From Areca catechu (lineage: Eukaryota; Streptophyta; Magnoliopsida; Arecales; Arecaceae): 64,000 nt of DNA. Position 1 is the stretch's first letter, and every line of letters begins with the position of its first letter. The stretch is taken from assembly GCA_021397845.1 (NCBI GenBank), contig CM038038.1:65766748-65830747 (forward strand), read 5' to 3'. Below are positions 53,648-62,674 of this stretch, piece after piece. The notes beneath the pieces are model-generated. The model did no database searches. It was not told the origin of the DNA and was given only the letters and a program-made list of their open reading frames with translations. The translations under genes and the position numbers were made by a program.

Positions 53648-54660
53648 TTATATCTGGGTTTGGTTATAGTCAACTACTTCTGGGTCTTTTATAAGTGTTT
53701 CTTCCTCTAGATCTTCAATAGACTCATCATCTTCATAATCCACCAAACTTTGGTCAGCCTCATATATCTCTTTTTCTAGGTCATCCTGGTGAACCAATGG
53801 GGTGGTAAGAGGGGTTTGGCTAATGGAAAATTGACTAAGGTCTGGGATAACAGGGGTGGGTAAATGAAGGATTAAGGGTTCAAAGGTTATGGGTTTAAAG
53901 GTTATGGGTTCAAAGGTTATGGGTTTAAAGGTTATGGGTTCAAAGGTTATAGGTTTAAAGGCTATGGGTTCAAAGGTTATGGGTTCAGTTCTATGGATCT
54001 GGGGTGTAGGAGGGTTATTATTGTTGGACTCAGTTTGACTAAATGTGAGTTCCCTCTGGTTTGACTCGAACTTTTTAGCTAAGTGATAGGCTTCCTCTAA
54101 GTCCTCAATCATCCAATGACATAGTTTCCAATGTATGTCCTCATGTAGGTTATACCTAAACCTCGATATGATCATAAACTCAAGTTCAACTATGTTATAT
54201 TTTCTAATAAACTTATTAAATTTGTCAATGTATTCGGACACAGTTTTGTCACCCTGTCTCAAGTTACACCATTGGGCTGAAAGTTCATGCTCATAAAATG
54301 AACCTAGGCACTTTTTCTCAACTTACTCCTCATAGCTTTCCAGGTACTTATCTGTTCTCCTTTCCATTAACATTCATCCTCAGTAAGTTCCCAATATCGC
54401 TTAGCATGTCAGGTTAACCTATATGTAGCCAAACTAATCTTCTCTAGCTTTGACATCCTAGTGTACTCAAAGTACTGATCCATTATATCTTCCCAATCAA
54501 TATACACCTTAGGATCTAGACTTCCATCAAAAGTGGGTGCATAAGGTTAGGTGCTCCTAATGGGTCTTTCATCTTGGTTCAAGTAATCATAATTGGGTCT
54601 CCTATGGTTAGGTTATAAGGATGGCTCATCGTATAGGATTCTCTTAGGGTTGGACTCCAT
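53648..54660 (-). pseudogene. gag: Element E Gag core with pentapeptide repeats
   Basis: The ATG at 54660 (MESNPKRILYDEPSL) is followed by stops. The Gag core (YAPTFDGSLDPKVYIDWEDIMDQYFEYTRMSKLEKISLATYRLT) and the open piece 53648-54262 (204 codons) contain LRQGDKTVSEYIDKFNKF, then FEPIT/FKPIT repeats and an acidic end (EKEIYEADQSLVDYEDDES). The zinc knuckles expected before the acidic part are absent; the repeats occupy their place. Confidence 0.75.
53881..53985 (-). repeat. 15-bp coding repeat in E gag
   Basis: Seven units alternating CAAAGGTTATGGGTT and TAAAGGTTATGGGTT, giving a 30-bp higher-order period and the peptide pattern PITFE/PITFK. Confidence 0.9.
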
Positions 54661-55812
54661 GGTCACACTAATTGGCCATGGTCACACTAATTGGGTTGGG
54701 TTGAGGCTATTGGTATTGGGTTCCTAATCTAATGGTCATACAACAAACAATCAATCAAAGTGGAATGGTGCAGCCAAGCATGCAAGAAAAAAAAAAAGGC
54801 TAGTACAATCTAGGGTTTCCTATACCTAGAGACAAAACTGAATGGATCAACTCAACTTACACTTAACCCAGCAGCTAATCCTTTCTCTGGCTAGGTAAAG
54901 GGTGGGAGTGTGGGAGACCCCCCTGCTTTCACAGGGATCCAATTAAAAACCACAACACCACTTAGGTTGTTTGACTCTGACCCTCAGCCTTAGACACTAG
55001 ATTTCAGTAATAGCCACAAGATTAAATGCACTAGTTGGCCCACACAATTCGGACGTAACTTGTTGGGTGTCACCTAGTCCTCTAGAACAAATTAAGTATA
55101 ATTAGGTTTAATTAAGCTTGGGTCAGAATGTTGGTGGTTGTTTTGGGCCCAAGACAGGCGATGAAATCCTGTCCTGATGTTAGATAGCAATTGCCCTTAA
55201 GATTGGTTAAAGAGATGATGGCAATTGATGGTCCTGATGCAATCTAAAAACAATCAGAAAATAAAATATTTTTTATGTATGTTTTATGAGGTGGCAAATT
55301 AGGTTTAGGTTGATTAGGATAGCAAATAAATTGGGCTTGGGATTGGGGTGTGTGGAAGTTGATTAGGTTATGTTGAGTCAAGGTGCAGAAACAGCAAAAT
55401 TCAAAAAATTAGGGTTTCAAAAGATGTAGAATTTGATGTAGTTACTGATGTAAAAAAAATCAAAAAAACTACAAAATAGAGGATGGATGGTGAGGATGAA
55501 CTCTACTAAATTTATGCAAAACAAAAATGAGATGGTGATGAAAATCCTAGGGTTCTCGAACTGCTACAGAAATCTCAGGATTTTTGTTAGGGTTTCTAAT
55601 ATACCAATATTTAGTAAATTAGGTTTTCTATAAAATTGATTAAAAATTATAAAAATTATTAGGACAAAACAATGGACATGACATGAAAATTTAACAAAAA
55701 AATAAAATTCCTAGGTGGTCAAAATCAGATAAAAGACAGAGACGTAATGCAGCTAGCAGGATGCAGAAATTAGGGTTTATAAATCTAATGCATATAAAAC
55801 TATCCTAAACCT
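54661..55812 (-). other. 5' leader of element E
   Basis: Non-coding. At 54888-55010 it matches the leader of copia Cop2, including an identical 15-bp word CCAATTAAAAACCAC. The AT-rich remainder (55230-55810) shows nothing recognisable. Confidence 0.7.
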
Positions 55813-55824
55813 GCTCTAATACCA
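55813..55824 (-). other. Primer-binding site of element E
   Basis: TGGTATTAGAGC on the minus strand, 3 nt from the LTR end at 55828; the same C-to-T variant as in F. Confidence 0.78.
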
Positions 55825-55827
55825 AAC

Positions 55828-57425
55828 TGATGTGGGACAAACCTAAGACTGATGAAAAATAGTAAACTAATTTTTTTATAATTTTTTTAGACATTAATTC
55901 AGTGGCTAAAGACCCAAAAATAAGTAAAGAATTAGCATGATGACTACTAGTAACGCTAGAAACTATCATACCCGCAAAAACTCATGCAGAATAATAAATA
56001 GCTAGGACTCAAGAATTGAGAAACTCCTGGCTTAGGATAGTGTACCTGTCATCAGATTAGAACAAAGGAGGGGGAAAGCTTTTACCAAGCAGCGATTGTA
56101 GTTTCTTCGATGAAGAGATCTCTCAGCCTCTGGATGGTGCCTAGAAGAACAAGCCTTTGGTTCCCGAATCTAAAGGCAATCTGGATCCAATCTGAAGGTG
56201 AAAAAAGCCTCATTTGGGGATGGGGAAATACCTCAGGGATCTACAAAATGTCAAGGTTAGGCACAAAATAAAGAAATAAATAGAGAATAATAAGATGAAG
56301 TAAAAAGAAAGGGATTAGGGCAAGAAGGGCTGGTGGCAAGGAAGCAAAAAGAGCTCTTGATCTGGGCATCTTCAAGGCTTCTCTTTTGGACGTGGCTAAT
56401 GCTTGGAGATCTAATTTGCTGCTTGGGCATAGAGGGATTGCAAGGATAGGGGTCGGCCAACACAAGAGAACAAGAACCAAATACAAAGAAACCAAAGGAA
56501 AACAAAAAACACCTATCTCAAAATAATTCAGCAGAGCTTTAATTCATAAGAGTAGATTGATTACCAGAGGAGGGATGGGGTATTTATAAAGTCCTATGCC
56601 CTCTCCTTAAGGGATTACAAGTCTTCTCCAAGTTAGAATAGGTTTACATAATTTAAGTGGGAGAAAGACTATAAAATAAACCTAGAACTAGGAGTATACT
56701 AGTTGAATAGAATAAGAACTAGGTTTCCTTCTTCTATTTGAATTCCTCCATCTTAGCTTGGACAAAGTCAACACTTTGGATGTGTTTGGCTTCATGGGGG
56801 GTAGCAAGGGGTGGCCAAGGATGGATTGGGCGCATGGGCTTTGGGCCCTGGAGGCCTGGGATAACTGGAGTAGGAATATTCCAGGTATCTTGGTTTAGGA
56901 CTGGAATATACCTAGAATCTTGGTTCTTAAGGGCTTGGGCTTGGTGCCTGGGCTTGATTTCCTTGGGCTGGGGCATAGATGGACCTCTGGATTCCTGATA
57001 TGACCTGGTATGGGAATATACTCTGGCATCTGGGGGGAATCTGGGCATCCAAAAAATATCTAAAAGGAATCTGGGTATCTGGAAAGGCATCTTTGATCCT
57101 AGGATGTCATGCAAAATCAAATTAGCTGATGTAGTGGCCTTTGACTCCTGAATGAGGCCTGGTGGAACTCCAAAATAGGGTAACCTCCTCTTTTGTAAAA
57201 AAACTGGACTCATACTGGACTTCTACTGAAATACATGACTCAATATACTGACTAGGTTTGAGGATTGAGACAAATCAATTAACCTCAACATATTACAGGA
57301 CTCAATCTTAAATGATTACTAAATTTTTAAAACTTTGATACATGACTAAGGTTCTAAAATTAAAACCCTAATCAATTAACAACATGGGATCCAATGATCT
57401 GTATCTGATCCTGGTATCCCCACCA
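55828..57425 (-). repeat. 5' LTR of element E (1598 bp)
   Basis: In element sense it starts TGGTGGGGATACCAGG at 57425 and ends GTCCCACATCA at 55828. TATAAATA at 56581-56588. The terminal TGGT...ACCA inverted repeat seen in the other families is kept although the bases between have changed. The frame 56734-57213 is incidental. Confidence 0.82.
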
Positions 57426-58241
57426 AATACTGTGGGCGGTGCCAAATCAGATCGGAGGGACAGGGCACACCATGAATGTGCCACTAGCGATGCCGGACCA
57501 GAGCGCGGGCCTGTCGCGGGCATGCTACGGGTGGTGCCAGACTTCGAGTGGTCAGACTGGGCTTGAGCATGCCGCAGGCTAAGCCATCTTGGGGCTGGAC
57601 TCCATGCTAGGGGGAATGCCATGATGGACGTGGCCGAAGTGGATAGAGCTGGCTCGTGTGCTGCCTCCCATCGATGCTGAGATGCCCCCGGCTGTTGGAC
57701 TGGTGCAGGCGTGTCAGAGCCAGACTGGGGTGTGCGAAGGCATGCTCCTCCCCAGTGGCCGGACTGGTGCAGGCATGTCGAAGCTAGACTGAGCCGAGCG
57801 GAGGCGCATTGCTCCCCAGCGGCCGGACAAGTATGGGCATGTAACGAGCGGAGCTGGACTGCTTCCAGATGTCTGAGCCCGTGCCCATAGTGCCAGACTG
57901 TGTCGAAGCATGCAGAGCCTGGGGAGCCAGACGTGGCCGGCCTCATAAGCGAAGTTAAGGTGGACTGAGGTGGCACGAAGGCATGCTTGCCGATGTGCCA
58001 GGTCTGGGCGGAGGCGACCATGGAGCCGAACTGACTGGGTGGAGCTAGATTGGCACGGGTAGAGCCTGACGGTTGCACGAGCTTTGTCAAACATACATGA
58101 GGTGGACGGGGGTAAGCTAGATGAGGTGCCGAATTGCTCCCCATGACGTCGATGTTTTAGCCATGCGGGGTGGGAGGCATCCAAGCCATGCAAGCGGGAG
58201 GCATCCAAGCCATGCAGCGTGAAGCACGTGGCCACACCAGC
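57426..58241. repeat. GC-rich degenerate repeat, right part
   Basis: Continues the block at 33960-34465. Words such as GGCCGGACTGGTGCAGGCATG and GGGAGGCATCCAAGCCATGC recur, the latter twice in tandem at 58171-58217. A 258-codon minus-strand frame (57368-58144) lacks any recognisable domain and follows the GC-rich repeat, so I do not call it a gene. Confidence 0.6.
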
Positions 58242-60014
58242 TGGTGTGGGCACCAGACTCAGAAGAAGACTTCAGGGCTCCATCTGGATGTCTGATTGAC
58301 CTTGCCCGAAGAATTAGGATTTTCTGGTTTTGTAATAAGGGTTGACTTGGTCAACTCAATTTTAGTCTTGAGTCTGTATTTCCCTGTAATTTAAATTTTG
58401 TTGAGTCATGTTGACTCAGTACAAGTCCTAGTAGTGGTCTAGGTCTTCTCCAGGTTGGTGCCGCTTTATTTTCAATCAAGTCAAGGTCCATGGTGCCACA
58501 TTTTTTCTCCCAGGCCCAAGCAAGTGGACGCCACACTCCCAGCCACACGCCAGAGTCCAGGAGGCGCCACATCTCCATCCAGTGTCTTTGGTCCCTACAC
58601 CACAAGAAGTAAGTTCCTTTTTTTTCTTGCACCACTTGGGAGAGAAATCCATCAAGATACCTCAATCCAAGGAGGAGCCAATTTCTTTCTAGATAAACCC
58701 AAGCCAGGATGGCAAGAATTTTTCTTGAAGAGAGGATCAAGGAGGTGCCCCACAATGTTCCATAAAAAATCCAAGTTATAAAAGGGAAGAGAGCATGTCT
58801 TGGGGAAGAATTCAAGGAGGTTCCCAAAAGTTTCCAAATGAGCCAAACCATGAAGGAAAAATCCTTGATTCATGGAGAGATACTAGGAGACACCCCCATA
58901 ACCTGCCATTTGGAGCTGATTTTCAAGTTTTCTTGGAGTTTTTGGGCTGCCCACTCATGGAAGGAGTCTTGGGAAGAGAATTTGATGCCTAAAGTGTGGG
59001 TTAGTCCTATTAGTCCCACATGGAAAATGTATAAAATTTTATTTCTTTGTTATGTCTATATATTCAACTCTATGTAACTCTTGAATTTAATGATGAATGA
59101 AATCAATTTTTGTCTGAGGAACTTTGTGTTTCTCTCTTCCGCACTTGTATTCAGGTGTTGAGCTCCGTGAGGGAGTAAATTCGGGTTCCCCAGGAACCTT
59201 GAGGAGGTGTGAGATCTCCAACCCCAAAACCATAGGTTAGCCACTTCACTTCCAAACCCTAGCCGCCCATCATCCTCTTCATTCCACCAAACCCTAGCCT
59301 ACCCCATCTCTCACGGCCCCTCTCTCCAAGTAGAGGCTGACCACCATCATCCAGGTCTAGTACAGCTACTTCGAAGACAGAGCAAATCCCAGAGGAAGTC
59401 AGATCAGCATTTCAGGAGAATCAAGATTTCAGCAACATCAGCTTTCAAGTTCTTCTATCTGGTAAATCCTTCCTTGAGTATCTGGTTCCATAACCTATTC
59501 TTCTTCTTTCCCAGATCTTGAGTTCAGAAGAAGCCAACTCTGCCAAAGGGCCAGTATTGGAGGATCCATTGCGAAGATATCTGAATCCAGGGATCCAACA
59601 ATCTACTCAAGAGAGTCCTTCCACTAAACTCTGTGAAGATCACTGCCTGGTCTGTAACCCTTCTCTTCTCTTTTCTTCTGTCCTATTGAAAGTTCAGAGC
59701 GAAACCCTAGGTCTGGGAGTTTCTCAACCCCCAACGATCCTTTACTTCTGAACTACTCTGATAACCTAGTTTTTTTAAATTGTGCTTTCAATTATTACAT
59801 AGTTTCTTTCAATTTAGTTTAACTTTCCTTTGAGTCAAAGCCGACTTCTGAAAATATATAAAAAAAAAAGAATTAGTCTTAATTTACTTTCGCATCACAT
59901 CATCTCTTTCGTTCTGCATCATTTTTGGTATCAGAGCATTCGTTCTGCATCATTTTTGGTATCAGAGCATTCGTTCTGCATCATTTTTGGTATCAGAGCA
60001 TTCGTTCTGCATCA
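58242..60014 (+). repeat. LTR H: type-A LTR ending in tandem LTR-end/primer-site units
   Basis: Starts TGGTGTGGGCACCAG and is homologous to the LTR of A; the normal end CATCA falls at 59921. It is followed by primer-binding sequence and then three further copies of the LTR end, the last ending CATCA at 60014. Flanks CCAGC (58237-58241) and CCAGT (60015-60019) agree in 4 of 5 bases, so the whole may be a solo LTR. It also carries the pol-tail codons (IGAGTR-like) and TATAAAATTTT at 59030-59040. Confidence 0.78.
59910..60014 (+). repeat. 31-bp tandem repeat of LTR end plus primer-binding site, 3.4 units
   Basis: Units 59910-59940, 59941-59971 and 59972-60002 are identical and are followed by the first 12 bases of a fourth (60003-60014). 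Each full unit contains GTTCTGCATCA (LTR end) and TGGTATCAGAGC (primer-binding sites at 59926-59937, 59957-59968, 59988-59999). Confidence 0.95.
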
Positions 60015-60760
60015 CCAGTCAACGAGGATGATGCTGTGTTAGGGCTGAATGAATTTTTCTACTGCTATAACAGATGCCCCCACTCCATGAGTATAAAGTG
60101 TTTTTTCTCATCATTTTGGATGAAAGGAGTAGCTTCATCTATTCGACTCCATCCTCGTAGAGGAAATCAAGGAACAGGAGTTCAACTTTGACCAGAAGAT
60201 CAATTTCGAGGGAGCCATCCTGGCAGAGGAACTCAAGGAATAGGAGTTTAAATGGTATCCTCAATCAAGTCATGGCCCTCCAAATTGAATTGCTAGGGGG
60301 CCCTAATGGTGGAGGTCCTCTTCATGTTCACTGCAGTGTTCCTCCATCATGAGCTGCTAGCATATGCATGGCCGTTGCAAACTCCAGTTGGTGGAGGTGC
60401 AGCCATCACAAGCTTCCACGGTGGTCGGCCCCATGCATTCCAGTGGTCGAGGATGTTTAATGAAGTTGGTGTTGATGGTGTTGCGGAAGTCCTCAGGAGA
60501 GGAGCAGGACAGTGCATGCATTTATGAGCTTTATAGCATTCAATGCCCATGTTGCATGGAGGAACAGGATTCTTGTCCGCACCACATTGCATGGAGTGGA
60601 GAACGATGTCCCACTCTATAGTCTTGCATGGTATGCATGAGGTGATGGGATCTTCCCTACTTCCATCTTTTAGGAATCGTATCTTGTTCGCTACATTCCC
60701 TAGCCATGGTGGGGGTTGATATTCTTCATTTCAAATGGAAGTTTGACCTCAGTAGGGTGC
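60015..60760. other. Unassigned sequence
   Basis: No recognisable coding or mobile sequence. A 34-bp direct repeat with a 67-bp period occurs at about 60149-60182 and 60216-60249 (CCATCCT..GAGGAA.TCAAGGAA.AGGAGTT). Several short frames, none credible. Confidence 0.4.
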
Positions 60761-60769
60761 TTGGTCTTG

Positions 60770-61030
60770 TATAGGAGCTTGACTTTAGTAAGGAGCTTGA
60801 CTTCAGCTCTTGGCTTGAATGCAAGTCTTCGAAAGCTTCCTAGATTGAGTGCGAGACTTCGGAAGTTTCCTGGCTTTGGTACGGGGCACTGAGGCTCCCA
60901 GCTTGAGTGTGGGGCTTCAAAAATTTCCCAGCTCTGGTGCAGGGTGCTGAGGCTCCTGGCTTGAGTGCAGGGCTTCGAAAGTTTCTCAACTTTAGTGCAG
61001 GGCTTCAGAAGTTTCCCAGCTTTGGCACTA
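60770..61030. repeat. Degenerate 58-bp-type minisatellite
   Basis: Repeats of CTTGAGTGYRGGGCTTC plus GAAGTTTCCCAGCTYTGG, with and without the insert GTGCAGGGTGCTGAGGCTCC, giving long (about 58 bp) and short (about 32 bp) units. Confidence 0.6.
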
Positions 61031-61260
61031 GTCAAGAAACCTTACAAGCAGTGATAGGCTCCGGTGAGCTGTAGTGCTTGCCCTTAATAGTGGTACAGGA
61101 GCCTTTCTTATAGAATTAAAACATAGTTTTTTATATTACAAATATAGTGGGGAAAAAAGTTACCTATTGAGCTCCGATCATATGAATAAATAAAAATATA
61201 TTGCTCCCTTGAGAAGACCAGAATCAAATTCACCAACCACCATCTTAAAAGAGAGAATAG

Positions 61261-61581
61261 GACTCCATTGCATAAGAGAATGGGACTCCGTTGCATGGGA
61301 GAATAGGACTCTGTTGCATGAGAGAATAAAACTTGGTTGCACGAGAGAATAGGACTCTATTGCATGGGAGAATAGGATCCATTTCATAGGAGAATAGAAC
61401 TCAGTTGCATAAGAAAATATGACTCTGTTGCATGGGAGAATAGAACTCAGTTACATAAGAGAACAAGACTCCGTCACACGGGAGGATGGAACTCCATTGC
61501 ATGGGAAGATGGGACTTTGTTACACGGCAGAACAAGACTCCATTGCATGGGAGGATGGAACTCCGTTGCATGGGAGGATAG
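61261..61581. repeat. 23-bp minisatellite, 14 units
   Basis: Consensus GACTCCGTTGCATGGGAGAATAG. Thirteen units are 23 bp and one 22 bp, with several substitutions each. There are no spacers, so it is not a CRISPR-like array. Frames through it on the minus strand are repeat artefacts. Confidence 0.9.
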
Positions 61582-61589
61582 GACACCTT

Positions 61590-61899
61590 GGAAGTGATGG
61601 GCATTTGAAGAGACCACAAGAATGAATCTCTTTCTCCATCGCAATTAGACCCTTTTTCCTTCTTTTCTTTTTCTCTTCTTCTCTTCTTCTTCTCTGCCAA
61701 TAGAGGTGCCATCAACATCCCTATTTTCCATCGACTTTGGCACATTCCCCATCTGATCTTGCCAAAGATCAGGGGTGGCACACTGGAAGGTGGCACCGCC
61801 CAAAGTTGGCTCCATCTTTGGCTTGCTGCTTGCTGCCTTGTCGAGGACAACGATGCCCCTTCATAGCTCGAGATATTTTCTCGAGGCCACTCTTAGGGA
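61590..61899. other. Unassigned sequence between the minisatellite and element G
   Basis: Contains a pyrimidine-rich tract (61650-61700) and CTCGAG...CTCGAG around 61868-61885. No gene seen. Confidence 0.35.
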
Positions 61900-62674
61900 T
61901 CCTTGATAATTTTTCTTGTACATACCAGACTAGGGTCAAACCTAGAGAGTCAAAAGTCTATTAGGTCTAGACCCTAGGAGTCCAATAAAAAAAATTTTCT
62001 CAATATGATTACATAGTTGAGTCTGCATTTTGCATCATGATAAAATTTTACATTAAATATAAATTTTAAAATAATTTTGCTGATTCCTGGAAACGAGCCA
62101 AGAGTTTGAAATTAGGGATTCTATAATGGTTAGGCTTAGGCCTGAACGGTTTCCACCTGGGACTGTTAAGAAACTTCATGCTCGTGGAGCTGGCCCCTTT
62201 AAAGTGATAAAGAGAGTCGGCCCCAATGCCTACATTCTTGAGCTACCCCCGAATTATGGCATTATCTCAACTTTCAATATCTCAAAATTAGTCGAATACA
62301 GGGAACCAGCAAACATTCCTAGTGAGCCATTTGGGCCTGACCTTTCTTTTGAGAATGAACCGAAACCTGAGTGTCCACCTCCAATTATATCTGAGAGAGG
62401 AGAGCGGATCGAGCATGTCCTGGATGACTAAGCTATCACTACCCGGGGCAAAGGTTATCAACGTTTCTTAGTCCGATGGCAAGGCTGACCGGAGATCGAT
62501 GACTCGTGGATTACCCGGGAGGACATGCAGCACCTCGATCCTGACCTTCTGGAGGAGTATCTAAGCCAACTCAGCTCTTACTCGATAGGGTTGAGTTCCT
62601 CCTACCCTGGGAGAACTAGTGTGGGCACCAGAATCCGACAGAGGCTCCTCAATCCTCTGTGGATGTCCAATTAG
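61900..62674 (+). pseudogene. Element G integrase C-terminus and chromodomain
   Basis: After the scar (CTYQTRVKPRESKVY, stop) the best frame, 62126-62431, gives VRLRPERFPPGTVKKLHARGAGPFKVIKRVGPNAYILELPPNYGI and the chromodomain start (GERIEHVLDD). TAA replaces the next Gln codon; the frame continues with YQRFLVRWQG, a TGA, then SWITREDMQHLDPDLLEEY. It ends NPLWMSN at TAG 62672-62674, inside the LTR. The conserved Trp of the chromodomain is present. Confidence 0.82.

Larger units (their letters stand above)
34466..57425 (-). mobile_element. Element E: non-autonomous gypsy, split by the F0/F array
   Basis: Minus-strand element: 5' LTR 55828-57425, primer-binding site, leader, gag core, an unusual acidic region and a chromodomain tail up to 52183, where the F array begins; its 3' LTR remnant lies at 34466-35777. 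Zinc knuckles, protease, RT, RNase H and most of integrase are absent. The flanks CATGC (34461-34465) and AATAC (57426-57430) are not a convincing target duplication. Confidence 0.78.

Noticed and set aside
57368..58144. A 258-codon open frame on the minus strand
   Set aside because: It starts inside the E LTR, crosses the LTR edge into GC-rich repeats and has no recognisable domain; long frames are expected by chance in such sequence.
61261..61581. CRISPR-like array
   Set aside because: Units are contiguous with no spacers, diverge from one another, and the setting is a plant retrotransposon cluster.
62126..62431. A free-standing chromodomain host gene
   Set aside because: It is preceded by the retrotransposon deletion scar and followed by the LTR start, with the same tail as the gypsy elements.
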